Shown here piece after piece: positions 33,222 to 43,072 of a DNA stretch of 64,000 bases. Every line of letters starts with the position of its first letter. Within the stretch, counting starts at the first letter, position 1. The stretch lies in assembly GCA_964549915.1 (NCBI GenBank), contig CAZJWX010000013.1:1-64000 (forward strand), read 5' to 3'. Made by a program: the position numbers and the translations under genes. A model generated the notes under the pieces. The model made no database searches and was not told where the DNA came from. It saw nothing but the letters and a program-made list of their open reading frames with translations. The DNA comes from JAUZRW01 sp964549915. Lineage in GTDB: Bacteria; Chloroflexota; Anaerolineae; Aggregatilineales; Phototrophicaceae.

Positions 33222-34631
33222 CTATGCGAAGTTCATTGCTTCTCGAATCGACTTCGCCATGTTGCGTGCACGCTCCGGCGCATCACCCACATGATCTTCT
33301 GCATCGAGCAATGCAGGGATTTGCGCTGCTCCCACGAACGACGTAACCCGCTCATCGTCGGCGATTAACTGTGCCAGCGGATTCGGCTGGCCTTCACGCA
33401 TGGCATCCCAGGCGGTCATACTGTGTTGGCGGATCACTTCGTGAAGCTCCTGGCGATTGCCCCCCCTACGCACGGCCTCCATCAAAACCCGTTCCGTCGC
33501 AGCGAAGATGCCATACGTTTGCAGATTCTGCTGGATACCGTATTCATCCAGGCGCAAACCATCCAGCAGACGCTGCATCCGTTTCAGCAACTCATCCGCC
33601 GCCAGGAACGCCTCTGGCAACACCGTACGACGATTGCCGCTATCGTCCAGGGTGCGCTCCAGAAGGCTATTCGCGGCATTATCCCAGGCCACACGGGGCA
33701 GCACAGCCAGATAGCGTGCGAGGCTGTTCATATTCTCGGCGTTGATGGGATTGCGCTTGAAGGGCATGGCAGACGAGCCGATTTGCTGCTTGCCGAAGGG
33801 TTCGCCCCACTCACCAAACGGCGGAGCTTGCAACAGGCGTAGATCGAAAGCGAATTTGTGCGCGGTCATTGCTAGTCCGGCAAGCGCATTCAACACATCC
33901 CAATCCTGCCGCCGGGGATACGTCTGGTGGGCGACTTCATAGGCAGGAAGGCCGATGGCGTCCATCACGCGCTGCTCAAGCTGGCGCGAGGTCATGCCTG
34001 TACCGTGCAGCAGTTCGGTGTAGCTGGCAGATGTACCGACCGCGCCCTTGATCCCCTTCCCGCGAATCCCATCGCGCACGCGCACCAGCGCCTTATAATC
34101 TTCGAGCAAATCCTGGCCGATGAAAGCCAACCGATAGCCGAGCGTGGTCGGTTCGGCGGGCTGAATGTGCGTATAGGCCATACAAACGTGCTCGGCTTCA
34201 GCGTCAATCTTCTCAGCAAACGCTCGCAGCAATACCGCCAGTCGGTCAACGATCAATGTGACGGCATCCCGCAGGCGCAGCGCATCCGCATTATCTTCAA
34301 TGTCCATACTGGTCGCACCCAGGTGGATGATCCCACCGCCAATGCTGCATTGCTCAGCGTAAGTGTGAACTTCGGCCATCAAGTCATGCCTGAGTGCTTC
34401 TTCCAATTCCAGGGCGCGTTCGATATTGATTTCGTCCTGGTGGGAGCGCAGGTCTTCCACCTGCTCCGGCCTGACCAATCCCGCAGCCGATTGCGCCTCC
34501 GCCAGGGCGACCCAGATGCGCCGCCACAACCGCCGCTGATACGCCAATGACCAGATGCGCTTCATCTCATCACTGCCATAGCGCCAGGTGAAGGGACTCA
34601 AGAACGTTTCGTGGGTGTACTGCTCGCTCAC
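33222..34631 (-). CDS. purB: Adenylosuccinate lyase
   Basis: Removes fumarate from SAICAR and adenylosuccinate in purine synthesis. The 469 residues carry the fumarase/aspartase signature GSSAMPFKRNP and the earlier GATSMDIEDN and catalytic-His YTHIQPAEPTT blocks. The start is GTG at 34631. The gene is alone and converges on the EcsC-like gene. Confidence 0.94.
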   Translation of the reverse strand: MSEQYTHETFLSPFTWRYGSDEMKRIWSLAYQRRLWRRIWVALAEAQSAAGLVRPEQVEDLRSHQDEINIERALELEEALRHDLMAEVHTYAEQCSIGGGIIHLGATSMDIEDNADALRLRDAVTLIVDRLAVLLRAFAEKIDAEAEHVCMAYTHIQPAEPTTLGYRLAFIGQDLLEDYKALVRVRDGIRGKGIKGAVGTSASYTELLHGTGMTSRQLEQRVMDAIGLPAYEVAHQTYPRRQDWDVLNALAGLAMTAHKFAFDLRLLQAPPFGEWGEPFGKQQIGSSAMPFKRNPINAENMNSLARYLAVLPRVAWDNAANSLLERTLDDSGNRRTVLPEAFLAADELLKRMQRLLDGLRLDEYGIQQNLQTYGIFAATERVLMEAVRRGGNRQELHEVIRQHSMTAWDAMREGQPNPLAQLIADDERVTSFVGAAQIPALLDAEDHVGDAPERARNMAKSIREAMNFA

Positions 34632-34667
34632 ACGATGCTCGTTTCACTTCTCGTTCGGCAAAGCTTA

Positions 34668-34696
34668 ACCATACTGAAGCGCCTCCCAAAATACAA
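34668..34696 (-). promoter_or_regulatory. Candidate purB promoter
   Basis: On the minus strand TTGTAT (34696-34691) and TATGGT (34673-34668) are 17 bases apart, 36 bases before the purB GTG. The boxes match the consensus only partly. Confidence 0.3.
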
Positions 34697-34751
34697 TCGC
34701 CCACCTCAGCCGATTCTCATTCTCCCCATATAGCCATCTAGTGCGAACGCC

Positions 34752-34760
34752 TGATACTAT
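34752..34760 (+). promoter_or_regulatory. Extended -10 element before the SRPBCC-photolyase operon
   Basis: TGATACTAT reads as TGN plus TACTAT and lies 36 bases before the ATG at 34797. No clear -35 box is present. Confidence 0.35.
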
Positions 34761-34796
34761 GTTCACAATGTATTGAAATCAGTGAACAGAAGCGAT

Positions 34797-35273
34797 ATGA
34801 ACGCGACAACGAGCATCCCGGAAAATACACACGTCTACGAGAAGAGCAGCGTGTTCAAGACCACCATGCAAGAGATGATCGCCTTCCACGAGGCACCCGA
34901 TGTCTTCGGCAAACTGGCTCCGCCGCCGATCTTCATGCGGATACAGGAAGACAATCGTACATCGCTGACGGACGGCGACCTGAAATTCACGCTCTGGTTT
35001 GGTCCGGTGCCCATTCCCTGGCACGCACAGCATGAACCGGGGCCAGCAGAGCATTCCTTCGCAGATTTGATGCTGGATGGCCCCATGCAATACTGGCGCC
35101 ACGAGCACATCTTCGAGGAAGCGGAGGGCGGCATTCGCCTGATTGATCGCGTGACGATCGCGCACAAAAGGGGCTTTCAAGGGCTGCTCACGCGGCTGAT
35201 GTTCGATGGCATCCCGCTGCGTATTCTTTTCTTCTACCGCCATCTGCGTACCCGGATGGCTCTCGAACGCTGA
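34797..35273 (+). CDS. SRPBCC (START-like) family protein
   Basis: A 158-residue protein of the SRPBCC ligand-binding fold. The N-terminal stretch HVYEKSSVF, the central MQEMIAFHE helix and the EEAEGGIRLIDRVT strand pair followed by a C-terminal amphipathic helix fit the family. Such proteins bind hydrophobic ligands, and members next to carotenoid and photolyase genes are common in bacteria. I use the ATG at 34797; an earlier TTG in frame lacks support. It is the first gene of a three-gene unit with the CrtI-like oxidoreductase and photolyase. Confidence 0.75.
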   Translation: MNATTSIPENTHVYEKSSVFKTTMQEMIAFHEAPDVFGKLAPPPIFMRIQEDNRTSLTDGDLKFTLWFGPVPIPWHAQHEPGPAEHSFADLMLDGPMQYWRHEHIFEEAEGGIRLIDRVTIAHKRGFQGLLTRLMFDGIPLRILFFYRHLRTRMALER

Positions 35274-35305
35274 AGCGACCGTTGCAAACTGAGCAGGACA
35301 CAGCC

Positions 35306-36853
35306 ATGAGTGAACAACCGACAGTGATCGTCATCGGCGCGGGCGTCGGCGGATTGACCACCGCTGCATTACTCGCGCAGGACGGCTATCGTGTGACCGT
35401 ACTGGAAGCCCAGACTTACCCTGGCGGCAGCGCCAGCACCTTCTTTCATCAAGGCTATCGCTTCGAAGCCGGTGCGACGGTGGCGGGGGGATTCCAGCCC
35501 AACGGCCCCCACTACATCGCCGGGAAAATGCTGGATATTGACTGGCCCGTACACAAACATGATCCTGCCTGGGTCGTGCATCTGCCTGGTCATGAAATCG
35601 CGTTGACGCAAGACAACGCCGACGTGCTGGCGAACTTCCCCGCCACCGAGCGATTCTGGAGGCAGCAGAGCGCAATTGCCGACCTTGGCTGGCGCATGTC
35701 CGCGCAGGGATTGCCCTGGCCCCCGCGCGACCTACCCGAACTGTTGCAACTGGCAAAAGTGGGCTTGCTCAACTTCCCGGCAGATTTGCGCATCGTCCCC
35801 TATGCACTGAGCACAGTCAAGCAGTGGATGCAGCGGGCAGGTGCAGCAAGTGACCCGGCCTTCGTGCGCTTCATTGATGCGACGCTGCTGATTTCTGCGC
35901 AAACAACCAGCGACTACGTGAACGGCGTGTATGGTGCGACCGCGATGGATCTGGCGCGGCAGGGCGTCTACCATGTCAAGGGGGGTATCGGCGCTATCGC
36001 AGAAACCCTGGTGGACAAATTACGTGACCTGGGCGGAGAAATTCGCTATCGCCAGCATGTCACACGGATTAAAGTCGAAAACGGGCGCGTGACGGGCATC
36101 TTCACGAAAAAAGGACGCCGCACCACACGAGAGACCTTCCTCCCGGCGGATTTCGTCGTTGCCAATACAACGCCCTGGTCGTTGGACGACCTGCTTGGTG
36201 ATGCATCCGCTGCCAGCCTGCGCCGCGAAGTACAGCGTCGCCCTGACACACAGGGCGCTTTCGTGCTGCATCTGGGGCTTGATGCCAGCAAACTGCCCCA
36301 GGGCATTCCGGATCATCACCAGATCGTGCGCAGCCTTGAAGGCGCAATGGGCGAAGGTGAGACGCTCTATGTTTCCATGTCCCCCGAATGGGACAGCAGC
36401 CGCGCTCCGGAAGGCCAACGCGCTGTGACGATCAGCACACACACGCAGGTGCAGCAGTGGTGGGATTTGCTCGAACGCGATGAAACCGCCTACTATGCCC
36501 GTAAAGACGAATATGCCGAGAAGATGATCGGCTATGTGGATGAGGTTCTTCCCGGCTTCAAATCGGCAGTGACGCTCTGCATGCCGGGGACGCCTGTAAC
36601 GTACCAGTTCTACACACTTCGGCAGAAGGGAATGGTCGGCGGTTTCCCGCAGACATCGCTCTTCCGCGCACGAGGGCCACGCACAGGCATTCCCAATTTG
36701 CGGCTTGTGGGCGATAGCATCTTCCCCGGGCAATCGACAGCCGGGGTAACCCTTGGCGGGATCCGCGTCGCCAGGGACATCAAGCGCCAACTCCCGCTCC
36801 ACAGCGCCCAACGCACATTTGCACCTGACCCTGTGAAAGAGACTTCCTCATGA
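35306..36853 (+). CDS. CrtI/phytoene-desaturase-like FAD oxidoreductase
   Basis: A 515-residue flavoprotein with an N-terminal dinucleotide motif (VIGAGVGGLTTAALL), the LEAQTYPGGSA block and a C-terminal FAD-binding block (GDSIFPGQSTAGV). It belongs to the carotenoid desaturase/isomerase/ketolase group, but the exact reaction (desaturation, isomerisation or oxidation) cannot be told. The ATG at 35306 has AGGA upstream. It overlaps the photolyase gene by four bases, and this pairing suggests a role in protection from light. It is clearly different from the two other CrtI-like genes at 41546 and 48457. Confidence 0.85.
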   Translation: MSEQPTVIVIGAGVGGLTTAALLAQDGYRVTVLEAQTYPGGSASTFFHQGYRFEAGATVAGGFQPNGPHYIAGKMLDIDWPVHKHDPAWVVHLPGHEIALTQDNADVLANFPATERFWRQQSAIADLGWRMSAQGLPWPPRDLPELLQLAKVGLLNFPADLRIVPYALSTVKQWMQRAGAASDPAFVRFIDATLLISAQTTSDYVNGVYGATAMDLARQGVYHVKGGIGAIAETLVDKLRDLGGEIRYRQHVTRIKVENGRVTGIFTKKGRRTTRETFLPADFVVANTTPWSLDDLLGDASAASLRREVQRRPDTQGAFVLHLGLDASKLPQGIPDHHQIVRSLEGAMGEGETLYVSMSPEWDSSRAPEGQRAVTISTHTQVQQWWDLLERDETAYYARKDEYAEKMIGYVDEVLPGFKSAVTLCMPGTPVTYQFYTLRQKGMVGGFPQTSLFRARGPRTGIPNLRLVGDSIFPGQSTAGVTLGGIRVARDIKRQLPLHSAQRTFAPDPVKETSS

Positions 36854-38271
36854 GACCCGTCATCCACTGGTTCCGGCGCGATTTACGCATGCGCGATAAC
36901 CTCGCGCTACATGCGGCCTGCGCAGGCGATGCGGCAGTGATCCCGCTCTTCATCTTTGATCCGGACTTGCTCGATAGTGAGCGGGTCGGCGCACCGCGCG
37001 TCAAATTCATGTTGAACGCCCTGCACGCCCTTGACGAAGCGCTGCGGGCATACGGTACGCGCTTGTTGATCCGTCGTGGCAAGCCGCTGGATGTCTTGCG
37101 CAATCTCGTAGACGAGACTCGGGCGCAAGCGCTGTACTTCAACGCGGATTACTCCCCGTATGCAAAGCAGCGCGATGCAAAAATCGAAGATGCGCTGAAT
37201 ATTCCAGTTACTGTCTACGATGACGCACTTCTGCTGCCGCCGGGGAACGTGCTCAAGAATAATGGTGATCCCTATGTGGTCTATACGCCGTTCTGGCGCA
37301 AATGGAAAGAACAGCCCAAGCCGAAAGAGTCCGTGCGCCATTTCCGCAGCGAATGGTTTCATGACTTGAGGGACCTGGAAAACGCGGGAGTCCCATCTTT
37401 GGATGATCTCGGCCTTCCAGAATCCGTACTGGAAGCGGAAGCAAGCGAAGACGCGGCGCTTGGACTGTTGAAAGCCTTCACAGAACGCGACATCAAGCAC
37501 TACGACGACACACGCAATCTCTTGCCGATCAATCCCTTCAACGGCAGCAGACCAGAAGGAACTTCGTATCTGTCGCCCTACTTGCGGCTGGGACTGATCT
37601 CTCCCCGGCAGGCGTATTGGGCTGCACGAGAAGCTTACGCCAACACAACCAGCAAAGCCTATAGGGAATCAATCCAAACCTGGGTCAGCGAGCTGGCATG
37701 GCGCGAATTCTACGTACACATTCTGCATTTCTTCCCGCATGTCCTGGAACGCGATTTCGTGGATACGTATGAGGCGCTGCAATGGCGCGAGGATGACGAG
37801 CAATTGCAGGCGTGGAAAGATGGCCTGACCGGGTATCCGATCGTTGATGCGCCCATGCGCCAATTGAAAGCAATCGGCTGGATGCCGAACCGCGCCCGGA
37901 TGGTTGTCGCCAGTTTCTTGACGAAAGACCTGCTAATTCACTGGAAACATGGCGAAATCCATTTCATGCAGCATCTGATTGACGGAGATCCGGCGGCGAA
38001 CAATGGTGGCTGGCAGTGGGCGGCTGGTACGGGAACCGACGCACAGCCCTATTTTCGCATCTTCAACCCGATTTCGCAGTCCAAGAAGTTCGCCACACCG
38101 GAATATCTACGGCACTGGGTTCCAGAATTGCAGGATGTACCGGATGAGCATATTCATGAACCCTGGAAAATGAAAAAACCGCCAGCAGACTATCCGGCTC
38201 CCATCGTCAATCATCAAGAAGCGCGGGAGCGGACGCTGGCGGCCTTCAAAGCAGCACGCGGTGAGGGTTGA
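36850..38271 (+). CDS. phrB: Deoxyribodipyrimidine photolyase
   Basis: Blue-light enzyme that repairs UV-made pyrimidine dimers using FADH and an antenna cofactor. The 473 residues show the antenna domain (IHWFRRDLRMRDN at the N-terminus) and the FAD domain with WVSELAWREFY, GYPIVDAPMRQL and the NNGGWQWAAGTGTDA signature. This pattern fits class I CPD photolyases. It is coupled to the CrtI-like gene by an ATGA overlap. Confidence 0.95.
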   Translation: MRPVIHWFRRDLRMRDNLALHAACAGDAAVIPLFIFDPDLLDSERVGAPRVKFMLNALHALDEALRAYGTRLLIRRGKPLDVLRNLVDETRAQALYFNADYSPYAKQRDAKIEDALNIPVTVYDDALLLPPGNVLKNNGDPYVVYTPFWRKWKEQPKPKESVRHFRSEWFHDLRDLENAGVPSLDDLGLPESVLEAEASEDAALGLLKAFTERDIKHYDDTRNLLPINPFNGSRPEGTSYLSPYLRLGLISPRQAYWAAREAYANTTSKAYRESIQTWVSELAWREFYVHILHFFPHVLERDFVDTYEALQWREDDEQLQAWKDGLTGYPIVDAPMRQLKAIGWMPNRARMVVASFLTKDLLIHWKHGEIHFMQHLIDGDPAANNGGWQWAAGTGTDAQPYFRIFNPISQSKKFATPEYLRHWVPELQDVPDEHIHEPWKMKKPPADYPAPIVNHQEARERTLAAFKAARGEG

Positions 38272-38274
38272 GCG

Positions 38275-38718
38275 CTACAACTCGTCTTCTACGTCAGGCA
38301 GGTTGCGAGCATGGTAAAGATCGAAGATGAGCAAGAACAAGCCCTGCACAATCACGCCGATGCCGTTGCCTCTGGCCTGTCCATCCCCCTGGTCACGCCT
38401 CATCCAGAGCCAACCGCCCAGGATGTAGAGCACATCCAACCCGGCATTGATCCAGAGGATGCGGCTCAGGTTGCGGGTTTCCGCCCGCTTTATCTCCAGA
38501 TCACCTGGATTGTGCATCCGGTCAATGCGGTTGCGAGCGCCAATCTGCCCGAACAACGCGATCCCTGCATCAATGGCACCCCAAGCGATGAACTGATTGC
38601 CAATACCTTTCCAGAACTTCCCACCGAAACGCATTAGCACACCCAGGCCAACACTCAACGCGCTCCATCGCAGGAGCTGCCGCGAAATCTTCTGTTGATA
38701 CTGCCAGATATTCATCAT
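38275..38718 (-). CDS. Small four-helix membrane protein, DUF6992-like
   Basis: A 147-residue membrane protein with four hydrophobic segments. It resembles DUF6992 proteins (WGAIDAGIALFG and INAGLDVLYILGGWL blocks), which have no known function. Two ATG codons stand together at 38718 and 38715; AAGGG suits the second better. It lies 12 bases downstream of the lycopene cyclase gene and probably shares its transcript. Confidence 0.72.
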   Translation of the reverse strand: MMNIWQYQQKISRQLLRWSALSVGLGVLMRFGGKFWKGIGNQFIAWGAIDAGIALFGQIGARNRIDRMHNPGDLEIKRAETRNLSRILWINAGLDVLYILGGWLWMRRDQGDGQARGNGIGVIVQGLFLLIFDLYHARNLPDVEDEL

Positions 38719-38730
38719 ATCCCTTACCGT

Positions 38731-39576
38731 TTAGTGTGTATCCACAGCCTGTACAGGCTCCAACAAACGAACCAGCGGACGCAGTGGCGCAAACCGCTTG
38801 AGCTGTAGCAAACGCTCCTGGCTCTCTTCCGCCAAGACCAGAGCAATCCCGAAGACCACCAGCGTATTGGTCAGGAAGAAGAAGACGAATTCTTCAATCG
38901 GCAGCACGCCCCCAAGGTAGATGTTCAGGGACTGCGCCGGGTCGATCGTCCACGTTCCAGCGGAAATCGCCAGGGAATCCGCCCAACTGAGGTACAGCGT
39001 CGAGATACCAATCGCCAACGCGATCGGCAGCCAGTGCCGCCGCAGCGTATCCGCACCGTAGGCCAATTGGATCAGCACCGGAATCAGCGCCCAGGATAAT
39101 TCCAGCGCGAGATAGGTCGCGGGTTTGAAGGTTTCCGTTGTCAGCGTGAGGATCAACAGAACCACCGTCCCCAGCCAGAAGAGCGCCATAACTGATGTCG
39201 CGATCACCCGGAATCGCGGCGAATCTGCCTTGATGGGATTGATCGGCAGATAGCGCAGCAAAAGCAAAAAGAACAACCCGGTCATCACCGGCTGTACCAG
39301 GAAAAACGTATACTCCTCAATCGGCACATACCAGAGCACAATTCCCGTCACCAGGCTTTCGTCATACCACCAGACGTTGGTCGCCACCAGGTAATTGTCC
39401 CAGGGTGTCGTATAGAGAAAAGCCACAACGCAAATGCCAATGATCACCACCCAGGCGCGACGCGCATTGAGCGGTGCTGGCAGCCAGCGACCGCGTGCAT
39501 AGTCCAGAATTGTGAGGATACTGAGGACTACAATAGGAATTCCGACGAATTGCGCCAGGAAAGCGAAATAGGTCAC
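38731..39576 (-). CDS. Lycopene cyclase, fused CrtYc-CrtYd type
   Basis: Membrane enzyme predicted to form beta-rings on lycopene. The 281 residues hold two copies of the lycopene cyclase domain, each with three membrane segments and a PIEEY or PIEEF motif (around residues 87 and 228). In actinobacteria the two halves are separate CrtYc and CrtYd proteins; here they are fused, as in archaea and fungi. The start is GTG at 39576, with AGGA 9 bases upstream. The gene follows ldh by five bases. Confidence 0.88.
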   Translation of the reverse strand: MTYFAFLAQFVGIPIVVLSILTILDYARGRWLPAPLNARRAWVVIIGICVVAFLYTTPWDNYLVATNVWWYDESLVTGIVLWYVPIEEYTFFLVQPVMTGLFFLLLLRYLPINPIKADSPRFRVIATSVMALFWLGTVVLLILTLTTETFKPATYLALELSWALIPVLIQLAYGADTLRRHWLPIALAIGISTLYLSWADSLAISAGTWTIDPAQSLNIYLGGVLPIEEFVFFFLTNTLVVFGIALVLAEESQERLLQLKRFAPLRPLVRLLEPVQAVDTH

Positions 39577-39581
39577 AGTGT

Positions 39582-40538
39582 TCAGTCCTGTTCTTGCTGA
39601 TCTAGGTCAACGATTACCTGGCGAATGAGCGAGGCGCTGCGATGCAGCTTCTCCTGCTCTTCTTCGCTGAGACGCAGCGGGTGATGTGCGCCGATGACGC
39701 CATCCCCACCCAACACATGCGGCATAGAAACGGTCACATCCTCCACCCCGGCGATGCGTTCCTCCGGTGTACAGATCGTCATGATGGAACGCTGATCGTG
39801 GGTGAGGACATCGACCATATAGGCCAGTGCGCTGGCGACGCCGTAGTACGTCGCCCCTTTTCCTTCGATGATGCGGTACGCAGCATTGCGCACACCGTCA
39901 TCAATCTGTGCACGGATTTCATCATTCATAGGAATACTGCGTTGGTCGCAGAATTCAAGCAACGGAACCCCGCCGACACGCGCCGTCGACCATGCCAGCA
40001 CTTCGCTGTCCCCGTGTTCGCCGATGACATAAGAATGAACATGGCGCGAGTCGATACCCACATGCTGTGCCAATAGGACACGGAAACGCGCTGTGTCCAG
40101 CATTGTTCCAGAGCCGATGACGCGGTTTGAGGAAACGCCAAATTCGCCAGCGTAACGAGCTGCAAGGTGAGTCATGATGTCAACAGGATTGGTGGCAATG
40201 ATCAGGATCGCATCCGGCGCGACCTGCAAGACCGACGGAATGACCGATTGGAAGACCTTGGCGTTACGCCCCAGCAATTGCAGGCGTGTTTCCCCTTCGC
40301 GCTGCCCTACCCCAGCCGCAATGATGACGACCCGAGCATCACGCAGCGCCTCATAGTCACCGGCCACCACGCGCAGCGGCTCTGCGAAAGGTACTGCGTG
40401 GTAGATGTCATCCGCCTCTGCCTGGGCGCGTTCTCGATTCAAGTCGACCAGGACAACTTCGCGCCCGACGCCCTGCATCACCAGGGCGAAAGCCGCCGTC
40501 GAGCCTACATATCCCGTACCTACGATTCCGATTTTCAT
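39582..40538 (-). CDS. ldh: L-lactate dehydrogenase
   Basis: Interconverts pyruvate and lactate with NADH. The 318 residues show the dinucleotide motif GIVGTGYVGS at the N-terminus, the specificity loop GQREGETRL and the catalytic IGEHGDSE. In the loop Gln stands where malate dehydrogenases have Arg, which favours lactate over malate. The ATG at 40538 has an AGAGGAAG site; the longer reading has none. It lies between phytoene synthase and lycopene cyclase genes, an odd place for a fermentation enzyme. Confidence 0.9.
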   Translation of the reverse strand: MKIGIVGTGYVGSTAAFALVMQGVGREVVLVDLNRERAQAEADDIYHAVPFAEPLRVVAGDYEALRDARVVIIAAGVGQREGETRLQLLGRNAKVFQSVIPSVLQVAPDAILIIATNPVDIMTHLAARYAGEFGVSSNRVIGSGTMLDTARFRVLLAQHVGIDSRHVHSYVIGEHGDSEVLAWSTARVGGVPLLEFCDQRSIPMNDEIRAQIDDGVRNAAYRIIEGKGATYYGVASALAYMVDVLTHDQRSIMTICTPEERIAGVEDVTVSMPHVLGGDGVIGAHHPLRLSEEEQEKLHRSASLIRQVIVDLDQQEQD

Positions 40539-40589
40539 TGCGTCTTCCTCTCTGCTTGCGTGTGCGGTTGGTAGCAATTGGCGTGCAGG

Positions 40590-41546
40590 TCAGCGTGCGA
40601 AGCGACTGCGCAACCAGATACCTGGCAGACGACGCAATTTCCCCAATGTGGGTACATGCGCACGCCTGTTGAAAACGTCATAGTCGTGCGCCTCGATATC
40701 ATCCAGAATTGCTTTATAGAGTTCCGCTGCCGCGCCAATTGCGAAGCGCCCGTTGCGGTTTAGATAGCGAATACCCGGAAGCCCTTCGTCGTATAGCTTT
40801 CGATTACGTTCCACCTGAAAAGCCATGAAGGCACGCCACTGCGGAGTGACTTCACCCCGCGCGATGTCCTCTTCGCTGAGGCCATAGGCGCGCAGCTCTT
40901 CCTGCGGCAGGTACACTCGTCCATTGCGCCAATCTTCGGCGACATCGCGCAGAATGTTAGTCAATTGCAGGGCAACCCCCAGACGCACGGCATAGCGGAG
41001 CGCCTCTTCGCCAGTGAAGCCAATGACGTGCATCGCCATCAGCCCCACCGTTGAAGCTACCCCATAGGAATATTCCGCCAGTTCTGCGAAGGTTTCGTAG
41101 CGCGTCTGCACCACATCGCGGGCACAGCCGTCGATTAACTGCTGTGCGTAGCCATGCGGGATGCCAAACCGAGCCTGAGCATCCGCCCAGGCCAGGCAAA
41201 CCCGATCGTTCACAGGAGGACATTTCGCCATTACCTGCGTTTCCCACGCGCCCAGCGCCGCTTCACGATCTTCGGCACTGCGAGCGGGGTCGTCCACCAG
41301 GTCATCGGTCACGCGGCAGAAAGCATACAACGCACGAGCAGCGCGCCGTTTCTGCATCGGTAACAGGCTGGACGCCATGAAGAACGTACGGCTGTGCGCA
41401 CGTGTGACATTCTCGCACTCGGCATAGGCCGCCTCAAGCGCGGGTTCGTCCGCCAGAACCATTTCGGCGCGCCGCTGGCTGTCAAAGGCTTCTTGCGCAG
41501 CCAGCAGCAGTTGAACTTCCCAGGGTTGCGTTTGCAACAGACTCAT
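40590..41546 (-). CDS. crtB: Phytoene synthase
   Basis: Joins two geranylgeranyl diphosphates into phytoene, the first carotenoid step. The 318 residues carry the trans-isoprenyl synthase motifs: DDLVDDP near residue 80 and NILRDVAEDWRNGRVYLP further on, both metal-binding. The ATG overlaps the phytoene desaturase stop by one base (TGATG), so translation is coupled to crtI. Confidence 0.95.
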   Translation of the reverse strand: MSLLQTQPWEVQLLLAAQEAFDSQRRAEMVLADEPALEAAYAECENVTRAHSRTFFMASSLLPMQKRRAARALYAFCRVTDDLVDDPARSAEDREAALGAWETQVMAKCPPVNDRVCLAWADAQARFGIPHGYAQQLIDGCARDVVQTRYETFAELAEYSYGVASTVGLMAMHVIGFTGEEALRYAVRLGVALQLTNILRDVAEDWRNGRVYLPQEELRAYGLSEEDIARGEVTPQWRAFMAFQVERNRKLYDEGLPGIRYLNRNGRFAIGAAAELYKAILDDIEAHDYDVFNRRAHVPTLGKLRRLPGIWLRSRFAR

Positions 41547-43072
41547 CAGGCAGTCTCTAACACTTTGGGTTGAGTACGATTCACATTGCTTGTGGTCTTG
41601 GCCGGGCCAATCAGCTTCTCAGCGATGATCGAACTGGAGAGCACACCCGGCAGTCCTGCCCCGGGGTGCGTGCCCGCGCCCACGAAGTACAGGTTCTCGA
41701 AGTCTTCCGAGCGATTATGCGGACGGAACCAGGCCGATTGCGTGAGCTTGGGCTGAACCGAGAAGGCCGAACCCATCCGGCTATTCAGCGTGTGACGGAA
41801 GTGCAAGGGGTCGATGTAATGCTCTGCTACGAGATTCTCTTGCAAGCCGGGCAGGTAGTTGTCTTCCAGGAACTGCATGACGGCATCGCGGTAGGGCTTG
41901 GCCTTCTTCGTCCAATCGACGCCAGAGCCGAGGTGCGGCACGGGGGACAACACATAGAAATTCTCACCGCCTTCGGGCGCAATGGAAGGATCAGTCAATG
42001 ACGGCATGTGCAGGTAGAGCGAGAAGTCGTCGGCAACGACTTTGTCTTCGAAGATGTCGTGCAGCAGTTCCCTATAGCGCTGGCTGAGAATGATGTTGTG
42101 ATGCGACAGGCCATGTTCGCGGTACTGCTTCTTCGTGCCGAAGTATATCACGAAGAGCGACATACTGTACTGCATCAGGTTCATCTTCGTGCGCATGTAG
42201 AAGCTCTGATGCTTCTTATCGATCATATTCTCGTAGACGAAGCCCACATCCGCATTGGCGACCACATTATCGGCACGGTGAATGCTGCCGTCCTTGAGGC
42301 GCACCCCTGTCACGCGCTTCTTCTCGACCAGAATTTCATCGACCTCTGCTTCGTAGTGGATGCGACCGCCGATGTCTTCGAAAAGCTGCACCAACCCATT
42401 GACGATCGCGCCTGTCCCGCCGATTGCATAGTGAATACCCCACTCGCGTTCAAGGTAATGGATCATCGCATAAATTGAGGGCGAATCGAAGGGATTGCCG
42501 CCGATCAACAGCGGATGGAAGGAGAAGCAGCGGCGCAGGAAGTCGTTTTCGACAAACTGCGACACATAGCCGTAGACGCTCTTGTAGGATTGCAGTCGGA
42601 TCAAATCCGGGGCAACGCGAACCATATCCATGAAATTGAGGAACGGTTCATCCGCAAGTTCTACGAAGCCCTTCTCGAAAATCTCTTTCGTGGTAGCCAT
42701 GAAGCGGCGGTAGCCTTCTTTATCTGCCGGATTCCACTGTTCAATCTGCGACATGATGAAGTCTTCGTCGCCATTGTAGTCAAAAGCGCGATGGTTGTGG
42801 TCGAAGATACGATAGAAGGGATCGCATTCCACGAATTCCACGTAGTCTTCGCGCTTCTTGCCCGCCAATTCCCAGAGTTCATCGAACATCCAGGGAGCCG
42901 TCAGCACAGTGGGGCCACCATCGAACTTGAAGCCGTTGATCTCATACACATATGCGCGACCACCGGGCTTGTCGCGCTTCTCAAAAATTTCTACATCATG
43001 ACCTTTTGCGGCGAGCCGAATTGCAGCGCCTAATCCACCAAAGCCACTGCCTATCACGATTACTTTGGACAT
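41546..43072 (-). CDS. crtI: Phytoene desaturase (CrtI type)
   Basis: FAD enzyme that introduces four double bonds into phytoene to make lycopene. The 508 residues show the dinucleotide motif GSGFGGLGAAIRL at the N-terminus, DKPGGRAYVYE, and the closing bacterial phytoene dehydrogenase block LYFVGAGTHPGAGLPGV. AGGA lies 8 bases before the ATG. It pairs with crtB in an overlapping unit, as in many bacteria. Confidence 0.94.
   Translation of the reverse strand: MSKVIVIGSGFGGLGAAIRLAAKGHDVEIFEKRDKPGGRAYVYEINGFKFDGGPTVLTAPWMFDELWELAGKKREDYVEFVECDPFYRIFDHNHRAFDYNGDEDFIMSQIEQWNPADKEGYRRFMATTKEIFEKGFVELADEPFLNFMDMVRVAPDLIRLQSYKSVYGYVSQFVENDFLRRCFSFHPLLIGGNPFDSPSIYAMIHYLEREWGIHYAIGGTGAIVNGLVQLFEDIGGRIHYEAEVDEILVEKKRVTGVRLKDGSIHRADNVVANADVGFVYENMIDKKHQSFYMRTKMNLMQYSMSLFVIYFGTKKQYREHGLSHHNIILSQRYRELLHDIFEDKVVADDFSLYLHMPSLTDPSIAPEGGENFYVLSPVPHLGSGVDWTKKAKPYRDAVMQFLEDNYLPGLQENLVAEHYIDPLHFRHTLNSRMGSAFSVQPKLTQSAWFRPHNRSEDFENLYFVGAGTHPGAGLPGVLSSSIIAEKLIGPAKTTSNVNRTQPKVLETA

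Noticed and set aside
39582..40538. Malate dehydrogenase
   Set aside because: The specificity loop has Gln, not Arg, in the position that separates lactate from malate dehydrogenases.
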